A DNA stretch of 21,564 bases from positions 1 through 21,564 of the IMG/VR virus record IMGVR_UViG_3300009149_000342. One strand, 5' to 3'. A program made the translations under genes and the position numbers. Below the pieces are notes generated by a model. It made no database searches. It saw nothing but the letters and a program-made list of their open reading frames with translations, and was not told the DNA's origin. Below are positions 6,175 through 13,697 of the stretch, one piece after another. This stretch comes from a virus. Position 1 is the first letter of the stretch, and every line of letters starts with the position of its first letter.

Positions 6175-8507
6175 TAGTCTATTACCTCCTTGGCCTCATA
6201 CTCCATTCCTTGGTTTGGAGCATTGGGATCGCCCGGGGTGTCCTCACACTCACTAAATGCTGAATCTGGGTCAGCAATGGCCTTTATACGTCCTACCGAA
6301 TAAGGTGCCGATTGAAGGCAGTAGTAGCCACAATTCGCATGGAGGGCTGCGATTTCGGCCACCTTCTGCTGCCGAAACATTTCAGCAGAAAACCTTGCGC
6401 CAAACGCATGGCAGAATGATGACAGCGTTGACATGCAAGGTACACCCCCGGACCCGCACCAGCAAGGGCCCCCTATACAACCACCCAGAATCTTACCCGA
6501 TGTTACACTGGTTGGCGTTGCATATTGTACCGTTACTTCATAAATGCACCCGTCACCATACTGTGGTTCTCCACAAACGGTGCGCTTTTTCTTGCTACTC
6601 TGGTCGGAGCCTCCGGCCGGCGCATCTTTATCAAGTGCCTGCGTTGTTTGTTGTCTAGCTGTTTGCCTTGCAAGTTTCAGGGCTTGGAATGCTGGTTCTT
6701 CTTCTTCAATGTCCTCAAAGTCCGAGATTTCACAAAAGATTGTTGGAAAGGAATCATCACTGTCCGCTGGAAAGCGGTCCCCACTTGTAAGAACCACAAA
6801 GTTTGTATCTTGTGTTATGTCCCCGCCAGATAGGATATGATCCACAGGAGGTGTAACAGTAAAATCATAACCTGGCTCAGCCCACTGTGTCTCGCTCGGC
6901 AAGGGCCAGCGGTATTGCGACGGTTGGTCTGCGGGCCAGGCCCAGAAATACGGTTCGGATGTACCCGCTCGAATTGGGGTCCATGCTTGGAAGTGAATAG
7001 TATTGTTTTCGTTATTGAACTGGGCTTGTGTGATAATGCATTTGACTGGCGAGGACGAAAACTGCGGTAGGTCGAGGGTAATGCAATCAAATAAGTCTAA
7101 GTCCAGATGCTTGATTGTTGTATCAAACTCAACATATTTCCATGTGTGCGAACGTCGAATTAGCCAAAAGGTGGCAGACTTCAGGATGGTGTCATAGGTA
7201 TTCTGGGTGTAGTAATCATAGCTCTCTTCCTGGACGCCATACTTAGGGACGTTATATTTGAGAATGATCGTTCGTTCAACATCGTCGTCATCCTCAATCC
7301 CGGCTTCACTATTTTGCCATTTGATGGCATGTTTGGTCACAACGTCTTCCGTCGGGGTATGGGTGACACGAAAAGTTTGCGAGTTAATATCCTGACCTGT
7401 AATGGTGCGAACAGACGTGGGTTCTTCGGATAGATACTTGATGTAGATTACATCATTTCGGATATAGATTGCGCACCTTGTTTGGTATGCAATATCCTGG
7501 ATCAATGTGAGCACATTCATACGCTCTTTGATACTGAAATTAGTTGGGTAATTAAGCATCCGGGTGCGTACAAGATCAAAGGAAGCGGTGTCAATAGTCA
7601 AACTGGTATATGTACTGACAAGCCATTCGACAATGTCAACAGGGTTTGGGCCAATATCGGACGTAAGTGAAATGTAGAGATCATCCCCCCAATCCGAATC
7701 ATAGAGGCTTAGTTTCTTATTCAGGCCAATTTCGGTAACGGTGTAGCCACCGTAGTTAGTTTCGTAGACCGTATAATAATCAGGTGGCACTTCCAACAGC
7801 AGTTGTCTCCCCGTTGGTTGCGTCTTGTAGGCAGCCACATGATTGATCGTTGCGGGGAGCAAACTCACGATGTAGAGAATCTCAGCTTCATTTTCCAAAT
7901 ATACTTCAGTCCCCGGCGGAATCCAGTAGAAGCTTGCGGTTGACATGTTGTCGAAAGCTGCTTGTGACGCCGACGGCCCACCCTCAAATGCCTGTCGGTA
8001 CCGGGCGTCGGTATCACAATCGTCTTCGTAGTTGTCAACGTCAAAATACCACGCTGTTCCTGTTTCAGTTTGTGTCCAGCCAGCAGTCCACTGGGTTGGT
8101 ACAAGACCAATTGATCGGTCAGGAATCGGCGCGCACGATACTTGGTCTGTTGTCTCATAGTCGGGGTGAACCCGCGACAAAACACGAAACTCCGTTCCGC
8201 TGAAGTAGCCCGTAAATAAAGCGCCTCCAATATTTAATGTGATTGTTTCACCTTGTGGAAACTCCTCACCGCCCCGAATGTTAAGATAAAGATGCTCATA
8301 GGAGAGTTGCTGTTCCAACAAGAATTCAAGATCACAAATTGTCTCGTAACGACCTTGAACACACTCTAAATCAGGACCAAAGGAAGCTTCTGTCGTTACA
8401 GCATAGCCCCCTTCCCCGTCGGACGTAATTAGAAGTCTGGCCAGTAGAAGTAGTGGCACATTGAATATAGCGAGCTTGGCAAATACGTCCGGGAATGGTA
8501 AAGTCAT
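6174..8507 (-). CDS. Tail-tip/hub protein, C-terminal part (apparent +1 frame break from the upstream ORF)
   Basis: Large virion protein continuing the ORF at 8371-9096. Recognisably coding from LLITSDGEGGYAV onward (near 8435). The segments FPQGETITLNIGG and FSGTEFRVLSR look like a beta-barrel. Further on, a region near residues 280-370 (NPVDIVEWLVSTYTSL, RMNVLTLIQDIAYQTRCAIY, IKYLSEEP, HTPTEDVVTKHAIKW) resembles phage tail-hub proteins. The C-terminal ~120 residues contain ten cysteines (for example GGCIGGPCWCGSGG). The start given is an ATG at 8507 with GGAGG upstream. That site lies in the coding sequence of the other frame, and residues 1 to about 25 from it look out of frame. I therefore think one 973-residue protein (9096-6174) is intended. 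Confidence 0.75.
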   Translation of the reverse strand: MTLPFPDVFAKLAIFNVPLLLLARLLITSDGEGGYAVTTEASFGPDLECVQGRYETICDLEFLLEQQLSYEHLYLNIRGGEEFPQGETITLNIGGALFTGYFSGTEFRVLSRVHPDYETTDQVSCAPIPDRSIGLVPTQWTAGWTQTETGTAWYFDVDNYEDDCDTDARYRQAFEGGPSASQAAFDNMSTASFYWIPPGTEVYLENEAEILYIVSLLPATINHVAAYKTQPTGRQLLLEVPPDYYTVYETNYGGYTVTEIGLNKKLSLYDSDWGDDLYISLTSDIGPNPVDIVEWLVSTYTSLTIDTASFDLVRTRMLNYPTNFSIKERMNVLTLIQDIAYQTRCAIYIRNDVIYIKYLSEEPTSVRTITGQDINSQTFRVTHTPTEDVVTKHAIKWQNSEAGIEDDDDVERTIILKYNVPKYGVQEESYDYYTQNTYDTILKSATFWLIRRSHTWKYVEFDTTIKHLDLDLFDCITLDLPQFSSSPVKCIITQAQFNNENNTIHFQAWTPIRAGTSEPYFWAWPADQPSQYRWPLPSETQWAEPGYDFTVTPPVDHILSGGDITQDTNFVVLTSGDRFPADSDDSFPTIFCEISDFEDIEEEEPAFQALKLARQTARQQTTQALDKDAPAGGSDQSSKKKRTVCGEPQYGDGCIYEVTVQYATPTSVTSGKILGGCIGGPCWCGSGGVPCMSTLSSFCHAFGARFSAEMFRQQKVAEIAALHANCGYYCLQSAPYSVGRIKAIADPDSAFSECEDTPGDPNAPNQGMEYEAKEVID
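6184..6191 (-). promoter_or_regulatory. Perfect Shine-Dalgarno for the 126-aa Cys-rich gene
   Basis: AAGGAGGT lies inside the 3' end of the tail-tip gene, nine bases before the ATG at 6174. It is the strongest ribosome-binding site noticed in the late block and decides the start despite the TAATG overlap. Confidence 0.7.
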
Positions 8508-9096
8508 GCACCCCCTCCCCGTGAGTAATGATTCCTCTGAGAGGGGCCCGGACCTGAATAGCTTGCATGTTACAAACTTCACCAAAGACAAGGGGCCAAA
8601 CTTTACCAAGAGCTTCTTCAGGGATACTCTCAAAATCCCCCTCTTCCATTGAAAAAGCAACTTCAGTGTCTTCTTGACGGGTGAGTACGTCAAATGTTAG
8701 CGTGCGTTCACCTTCACTCCAAACAATCGGGCTGCTAAGCTCCCCTTTGAAAAGCAGGAACTTATGAGCCACGGTTAATCCTTGGAAGCCTTGATAGACC
8801 CAGACAGGGCGTTTGTGAACATCATTTTCGTCAATAAGTGCCTTCAACTTTCCGTCAATATCGTCCAAGGTGATATTTATTTGCTGCGCGTCCCCAGCGC
8901 TGTCAATCTGAGTTGCCATATCAAAGCTGCCCACTTGAATGATAGTTGGGTACGGATAATCAATACCGGAAAGTTTCTGGTCTGAGTACAATATTCGTGG
9001 CCCATTAGCCACCCACTGCACTTCAATGATTAGAAGTGGTTCAGTTCCCTGGTTCTTTTGCAAATGCGATAGGACGCCCGCCGGTACTTCACGCAT
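8371..9096 (-). CDS. Tail-tip/hub protein, N-terminal part
   Basis: Starts at an ATG overlapping the previous stop (TAATG at 9096). The first ~215 residues are good protein: LLIIEVQW, YPYPTIIQVGSFD, NITLDDIDGKLKALID, RPVWVYQGF, and LGKVWPLVFGEV followed by FTIPGRICQARYIQC. The 'GKVWPLVFG' signature recurs in large phage tail-tip proteins I recall, which continue past it for several hundred residues. Here the frame degrades into an Arg/Cys-rich tail and stops at 8371, while the +1 frame continues sensibly. Expected role: tail-tip or baseplate hub attaching the receptor-binding parts to the tube. Confidence 0.75.
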   Translation of the reverse strand: MREVPAGVLSHLQKNQGTEPLLIIEVQWVANGPRILYSDQKLSGIDYPYPTIIQVGSFDMATQIDSAGDAQQINITLDDIDGKLKALIDENDVHKRPVWVYQGFQGLTVAHKFLLFKGELSSPIVWSEGERTLTFDVLTRQEDTEVAFSMEEGDFESIPEEALGKVWPLVFGEVCNMQAIQVRAPLRGIITHGEGVHDFTIPGRICQARYIQCATTSTGQTSNYVRRGRGLCCNDRSFLWS

Positions 9097-9479
9097 TAGT
9101 CAGCCTCCTCAAATTCCAGGGTAATATCCATTGTCTCCCCACCCGGAAAATTAACAGCCCGGCCACTGCCTACATGTTCAAACGGGTTGTTGATTAAGTA
9201 ACCAATCCAGGTATCATTATTGTGGTCAAGCACCTGAACTTGTGAGCGGTAGTAGGCTTTAATGAAAGCTCGTAGCTCCATTGCCTTATGTCTCGCAATT
9301 GTAAAGTCCCACTGGAGTCTTTTTCGACCGCCTTTAGAATGGACGAAAGTATACCGCGTGCCGTCCATTGCTCTGACAACCTGTAATGTTGATGCCAACC
9401 CTACCGAGTCGCCCCAGTTGGGATTGGGTAACGCAACGGTAGCTTGTACTGACGGATGTGGAGCGCGTACGAAAAACAT
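9096..9479 (-). CDS. Minor tail protein (127 aa), single beta domain
   Basis: The ATG at 9479 overlaps the stop of the 489-aa gene (TAATG), and its own stop overlaps the next start in the same way. Features: ALPNPNWGDS near residue 20, a 'MDGTRYTFVHSKGG' strand pair, WDFTIARHKAMELRAFI, a DHNNDTWIGYLINNP segment and an ending TLEFEEAD. The order (strand, Phe-rich strand, helix with EL..F, D....G...NP, TLEFE) repeats the C-terminal domain of the preceding 489-aa protein, so the two probably share a fold like that of small tail-tip adaptor domains. The role as a minor tail or adaptor component rests on position and pattern. Confidence 0.7.
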   Translation of the reverse strand: MFFVRAPHPSVQATVALPNPNWGDSVGLASTLQVVRAMDGTRYTFVHSKGGRKRLQWDFTIARHKAMELRAFIKAYYRSQVQVLDHNNDTWIGYLINNPFEHVGSGRAVNFPGGETMDITLEFEEAD

Positions 9480-10948
9480 TATGCTGGCACCAATTCTTCA
9501 TCTACCTCGTCGGTTAATCCAAGAATATCTTCCAATAGTCTTGGAAACAGTAACCAACGCTGCGTAAAATGGGTCCAAGTGATTTCGGTACTTAGGCCAC
9601 GAGCTTTATCAAAGACATGTTCAAAACCGTCACTCATTATCATGTGTGAGCCAGAGGGGGTTGTTTCAACCAACACGCCTTCAAATTCAAAGGTAAGGGT
9701 AAAACTGCGTTTTCCATCTTGTACGGCCCGTTCATTTGGATTCGTGACAATGCCTGCCCATTGCCGTCCTTCCCAGTCAATGATGCCAATTTCTTCCCCT
9801 AAGTGAACCAGCATAAATTCCTGGGTCTCCTCTACTTCTGCCTTTGTCAAACCCGAGAAACTCAGTACCAATGTATTAACTTGAGGCCATGTTGGATCAG
9901 CAAATACGGACAGCTTGCCCCCACGGGTTTCTCTGTTGATCCGTGTAAAAGCTTGTCGTTCTCGGTTATCTAAGTTAGGGGCCCGAAGTTCAACAATATC
10001 AGTTGCTTCCCCTAAAGCTGGGTGAAGTAGCAAAAAACGCTCCCCGTCCGGCAGTCCTTGAATTAGGGGCGGTGTATTATTTGGGGGCGTTGGATTGCTG
10101 GAAACTGTACTTTCACCCACAAAGGGGGTGTAGGCTTTCTTGTCACAGGGGTCAGGAAGGTAGTATGTTAGTGAATGTTCGATGCCCGATGTTTGAATAA
10201 TTGTGCGTGTCCAATCACCCTGTAAATCAATTAGTTGTTCAAGATTTAACTCCTGTGTCGCAAGACCTTTAGTTTTTCCGTAATCAAGACTTTGAACAAA
10301 ATTGATGATCGTAGTAGGCGTTTGCTTGCGGTACGCGTCCTGAATAAGGCTTAAGGTAGAGGATGCCGCCACCTCATAAGGTCGCCCTGCATAGTCCAAA
10401 AGATTAAAAGTGTCTGTAAGCCTCTCAAACTTATCCTCAAAGGGCATACCATCGTGTAAATGAATTCGCGTCCAAAGGGTTCTGTACCGTGGCCCAATGT
10501 CAACTACGCTTTGACTCAGGGACATGGGGCTTGTTAACATGAAAAACAAACCCAGTTCAAACTCGAAACCGTCAGTAAGAGTCAAGCTCTCATGGAGTGA
10601 GATATGCTCCCCAACATTAAGATAGTTGGTCCAGTCCTCTAGGAACTCAATAGTGGATTCAAGCTCTGCTGTTTGAACTCGTGTCGCAGTTTGAATGAAA
10701 CTTAGCGAATCACTTAAACCCTCCCTGAATTCCCCTGGTAAGGTTTCATTTAAGGATATTACTGTTTCAACACGTTCATGTCGCTCGGGAAGATGAACCG
10801 TATCCGAGATACCGAGACTATTTTCTACACTTTCTTCGTATGTTATGTAAGAAAGAGCTAGCACTTCCATATATTGCCGCGTGACGCGAAGTTCACCTTC
10901 ACTTGAACCCATTACTTCGCCAAATTGTCTCGTTACTTTCAATGCCAT
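9479..10948 (-). CDS. Minor tail protein with VTRQY repeats and C-terminal adaptor domain (489 aa)
   Basis: The ATG at 10948 lies just after the LamG gene stop, with the AAAGGTCGG Shine-Dalgarno inside that gene's last codons. The N-terminus carries two short repeats, VTRQF (5-9) and VTRQY (22-26), each followed by EV(L/M). Residues from about 40 to 260 contain loose Ser/Leu-rich units such as SDSLSFIQ, ISLHESLTL and TLSLIQDA, a pattern of extended virion adhesin or fibre-like proteins. A Pro/Asn linker (NPTPPNNTPP) leads to a C-terminal domain (about 320-430: INRETRGGK, LVLSFSGLT, IIDWEGRQWAG, TLTFEFEG) related to the downstream 127-aa protein. Probably a distal tail component. Host-binding function is inference. 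Confidence 0.72.
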   Translation of the reverse strand: MALKVTRQFGEVMGSSEGELRVTRQYMEVLALSYITYEESVENSLGISDTVHLPERHERVETVISLNETLPGEFREGLSDSLSFIQTATRVQTAELESTIEFLEDWTNYLNVGEHISLHESLTLTDGFEFELGLFFMLTSPMSLSQSVVDIGPRYRTLWTRIHLHDGMPFEDKFERLTDTFNLLDYAGRPYEVAASSTLSLIQDAYRKQTPTTIINFVQSLDYGKTKGLATQELNLEQLIDLQGDWTRTIIQTSGIEHSLTYYLPDPCDKKAYTPFVGESTVSSNPTPPNNTPPLIQGLPDGERFLLLHPALGEATDIVELRAPNLDNRERQAFTRINRETRGGKLSVFADPTWPQVNTLVLSFSGLTKAEVEETQEFMLVHLGEEIGIIDWEGRQWAGIVTNPNERAVQDGKRSFTLTFEFEGVLVETTPSGSHMIMSDGFEHVFDKARGLSTEITWTHFTQRWLLFPRLLEDILGLTDEVDEELVPA

Positions 10949-10949
10949 T

Positions 10950-12005
10950 TTAGCCGACCTTTACCCCAGCTTGAAGATTGTCTATATCGCCACGAACCCA
11001 GTCTAAACTGGTCACAGGGTTGATAAGCATGAGGCGTGTAAAGGTAAGATAATCACTGGTCCCGACTGAAACACCGGCGTCCGCATCTTCGGTTGTAGCA
11101 TGCTTGATGACTGTCTTTAGTATTTTTTCTTCTGTCCCTGTAATTTTTGCCTCACTATGAATCTGGACTCCTTTGATTTCACACATTGCCGGAGGGCTCT
11201 CATAATTATAAAGATCAAGATCATCTGTCACAGTGCTTTCTACGTACTCTGAGTCATCTTGTTTCAATTCGTCAACAGCTTCATAATGATTGGGACCGGG
11301 AGTTACATCCCAGTCTGAGGAGTCTCCTTCGGAAGACGGTATGAGTGTTGTGACAACTTGCCCAGGCCCGAGAAAATCGTTGCAAACTGCGCTAGTAGAG
11401 TCACACATCCAAAAATCATCTATACGTGGATTTTTATCCACATCGGGGTTGATGCTTTGAAAACGAATAGCTGCATAGTAATTATTGTTCGGGTCATCTT
11501 TAGTGTCTGCAACACCTTGGAGTTCAACTGCGTTGTTAACACGAAGTTCATACGTGCCAGCACTGTCATCGCAATAAACTTTGAGTTGAACAAAATACCA
11601 TGTCCCCCACGAAATAACTCCGGCGTCAGTCGTTCCTAGCAGATTCCAACCACTGTACAAACTCAGGGAGCCGTCCGCGTTAATTTGTAATTGGACACCA
11701 ACATAATAATTGTTGATAGTCTTAAATTGTAGAAACTTTCCAGCCTGGGCAATTGGTTGGCGCATTGAAAAACCAATAATCAATGTACGATCAGTTGTAA
11801 GATGGGGCGTTTGAAACCAATGCGATGTGTCGTAAGCAATTGCTATTGAGTACCCTCCTACCCTACCAGCACAAACCTTAAGTGCAATATCCCCGTCCTC
11901 AGCTAGTTTATAGCGCCCTGACATGATTCCTGTCGGCTCAGTTTGATAAGGGTACCCAACTCCATCGCCGTACCGATCAAAACCATCGAACCATAAGAGT
12001 GCCAT
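10950..12005 (-). CDS. LamG/concanavalin-like virion protein, copy 2 (351 aa)
   Basis: Second of two tandem paralogues. Begins MALLWFDGFDRYGDG, then LTTDRTLIIGF, GTWYFVQLKV and YELRVN, the order of strands seen in LamG-type jelly-roll domains (about 1-200). A linker with IDDFWMCDST leads to a C-terminal module with NHYEAVDE, YVESTVTDDLDLYNYE, LKTVIKHA and an ending GVKVG. That two-module layout is common in phage tail proteins thought to bind surface glycans. The ATG at 12005 overlaps the upstream stop (TAATG), and the Shine-Dalgarno AAAGGTGGG is contributed by the codons for KVG of copy 1. Carbohydrate binding is inferred from the fold. Confidence 0.72.
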   Translation of the reverse strand: MALLWFDGFDRYGDGVGYPYQTEPTGIMSGRYKLAEDGDIALKVCAGRVGGYSIAIAYDTSHWFQTPHLTTDRTLIIGFSMRQPIAQAGKFLQFKTINNYYVGVQLQINADGSLSLYSGWNLLGTTDAGVISWGTWYFVQLKVYCDDSAGTYELRVNNAVELQGVADTKDDPNNNYYAAIRFQSINPDVDKNPRIDDFWMCDSTSAVCNDFLGPGQVVTTLIPSSEGDSSDWDVTPGPNHYEAVDELKQDDSEYVESTVTDDLDLYNYESPPAMCEIKGVQIHSEAKITGTEEKILKTVIKHATTEDADAGVSVGTSDYLTFTRLMLINPVTSLDWVRGDIDNLQAGVKVG

Positions 12006-13033
12006 TAGCCCACCTTTATCCCCATTTCAACACTGTTAACACCCGATTGAATCCAGGCAACTGCTGTATTTGGGTCATCAGCCATCAAACGAAGATCAGT
12101 AACATAGTCAGTGCTGTCAATTGTGTCGGCTGCACTATCGTATTTCACCCCGCCCGACTTTACCACTGTTTTCAAATCATAGGGGGTTCCGTCTGTTACA
12201 CAAACATCCGTGCATAAACAAACGGCGGCGATTTCATTGTCAAGTTCTGCTATGTTTTCATATCCATAAATATCTTCATTGTCAGTTACAGTGTCTTCAA
12301 CGTATTCACCGTCCCCCTCTGGATCAACTTCGTCAACAAGCGTGTAATGGTCCACAACAGCGCTAGGAGTCCAATCAATATCAGTTGTGTCAGCATTGGG
12401 AAAAATGGGGAGAATTCGTTGCTGCCCGATGAAATCATTCTGTTTTGTTCCGGTGCTGTCACAAATATAGTAATCATCAATCCAGGGTGTTTTGGTCGTA
12501 TCAATATATGTGCCTCGAATGAAAACTTGATCGTGATATGGTTCATTAACTTGTGTGTCGATCCCGGTGTCTGAAAGAACAGTTTGACCATTTACACGAA
12601 GTTCATATGAACCGTTTACGCTATCACAAACAACCTTAAATTCCACATAATGCCATTTATTTGTACGGATTACAATTTCAGTTGTTGCTGCAATGACTAC
12701 GTAATCCCGGTAGACACATAACACCCCTGAGTCATCAACACCTAAACCCATTCCATGTGAGCCGTCACTGTACATCCAGAAAAAGTAAGCGTCATTAGGA
12801 ACCTGCACAAATTTTAGAGCAAAGCCAACGATCAGTGTATCATCAGTTGTAAGACTAGGAGTTTTGAACCAAGAAGTTATTTCAGCGGGGACAATACACC
12901 AGCCGCCAAATCGACCATTTTTAGTTCTCAAAGAATCAGCACCAACAGTATAACGGCGCCCTACCTCTAACCGTGCGTGCGCACCATCGGCATCCTCATA
13001 ACCTTCAAAACCATCCATCCAGAGTAGAGCCAT
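12005..13033 (-). CDS. LamG/concanavalin-like virion protein, copy 1 (342 aa)
   Basis: Start placed at the ATG at 13033 (AAGGTG six bases upstream), matching the MALLW start of copy 2. A GTG three codons earlier is the alternative. It shares with copy 2 MALLWMDGFEGYED, LTTDDTLIVGF, YELRVN, IDDYYICDST, VDHYTLVDE, YVEDTVTDNEDIYGYE, LKTVVK and the closing GIKVG. The N-terminal ~200 residues fit a LamG-type beta sandwich and the rest a second small beta module. The gene starts only 15 bases past a strong terminator, so expression depends on readthrough or a promoter within the terminator/upstream gene. Likely a tail-surface protein. Confidence 0.72.
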   Translation of the reverse strand: MALLWMDGFEGYEDADGAHARLEVGRRYTVGADSLRTKNGRFGGWCIVPAEITSWFKTPSLTTDDTLIVGFALKFVQVPNDAYFFWMYSDGSHGMGLGVDDSGVLCVYRDYVVIAATTEIVIRTNKWHYVEFKVVCDSVNGSYELRVNGQTVLSDTGIDTQVNEPYHDQVFIRGTYIDTTKTPWIDDYYICDSTGTKQNDFIGQQRILPIFPNADTTDIDWTPSAVVDHYTLVDEVDPEGDGEYVEDTVTDNEDIYGYENIAELDNEIAAVCLCTDVCVTDGTPYDLKTVVKSGGVKYDSAADTIDSTDYVTDLRLMADDPNTAVAWIQSGVNSVEMGIKVG

Positions 13034-13047
13034 TGTAGTCACCTTTG

Positions 13048-13085
13048 AAAAAAGCCTTGGCGCAAGAACGCTCCCGCGCCGAGGC
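13048..13085 (-). terminator. Rho-independent terminator between the 160-aa gene and the LamG pair
   Basis: On the - strand GCCTCGGCGC pairs with GCGCCAAGGC (one mismatch) around a 12-base loop and is followed by six T. Stem 13085-13054, T tract 13053-13048. It sits between co-directional late genes and so should reduce, not end, transcription of the tail-tip genes unless a promoter restarts it. Confidence 0.8.
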
Positions 13086-13101
13086 TCGTCGAGGGAGAGA
13101 C

Positions 13102-13584
13102 TTAACCACTGACCGTGTAAGTAATCTTCAATGTGTCGCCGCTCTGAACCGAAACAGGCGAGCTAAACAAAGCCGTAGACCACAGAATACCAACGTCAGA
13201 AGTTTCTTGGTCCGTCGCAAAAATACCCTTCAAGGTGCCGCTGCCTGTAATATTGAAGTCCGCCGTGACTCCATTCGAGATCGCACGCCCGGCAGCGGCT
13301 CCGACAACCCAGTTTTTCCGGTCCCCGCTATAAGTAGTCCAGGCGGTCCAACCGGCATGGGATGCCAACGTATCACCGGGATCGTCGCCAGTGTACCCAG
13401 AACTGTTAATTAAACCAAAGTACCAAAGAGCGTGCTGGGTGTCGTTCCCGAAAGCTACATCCAAAAGGTCATTCATGCCCTGGTCAGTGATACCGTTTGG
13501 TACGCGGTAGATACCAATGAGCTTACCAACCCCGTCGCGGTGCTCAATGAAATAACGACCATGTACCGGAAGTTGGTTGTTCAT
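13102..13584 (-). CDS. Conserved phage structural-type protein (160 aa)
   Basis: The start at ATG 13584 is preceded by GGAGAAAAGAG. The longer open frame to 13644 lacks a site and adds an unlikely Pro/Cys segment. Sequence landmarks: IYRVPNGITDQGMNDLLDVAF, DTQHALWYFGLINSSGYTG, DPGDTLASHAGWTAWTTYSG, and a C-terminal beta region ending VSVQSGDTLKITYTVSG. This 'N..GLN..LDV.F......WY.GLI......DT..SHAGW' pattern is a widespread phage family I recall as an uncharacterised virion-associated protein, often near tail genes. Its place between the tape measure and the tail-surface proteins fits. A terminator follows directly. Confidence 0.7.
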   Translation of the reverse strand: MNNQLPVHGRYFIEHRDGVGKLIGIYRVPNGITDQGMNDLLDVAFGNDTQHALWYFGLINSSGYTGDDPGDTLASHAGWTAWTTYSGDRKNWVVGAAAGRAISNGVTADFNITGSGTLKGIFATDQETSDVGILWSTALFSSPVSVQSGDTLKITYTVSG

Positions 13585-13697
13585 CTCTTTTCTCCAATTG
13601 TAGTACGCAGGCTGTGTCTTACAAATACCAGTGCCGGGCGGCAAGCGAAAAGCCCGCTGGGTTCCGCGCAGCCCTTACTACACTGGCACTAATCATC

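Noticed and set aside
8508-8693. Upstream extension of the tail-tip C-terminal frame to 8693
   Set aside because: The residues are hydrophobic/basic out-of-frame sequence opposite clearly coding sequence of the N-terminal ORF.
13585-13644. Longer N-terminus for the 160-aa structural protein
   Set aside because: No ribosome-binding site at the upstream start; GGAG with correct spacing precedes the ATG at 13584, and the extra residues look non-coding.
13640-13697. Dyad (AGTGCC...GGCACT) and GCGGGCTTTT downstream of the tape measure as a second terminator
   Set aside because: The arms are six bases and about 50 apart, inner stems are only 3-4 bp, and the T run is interrupted; too weak to call.
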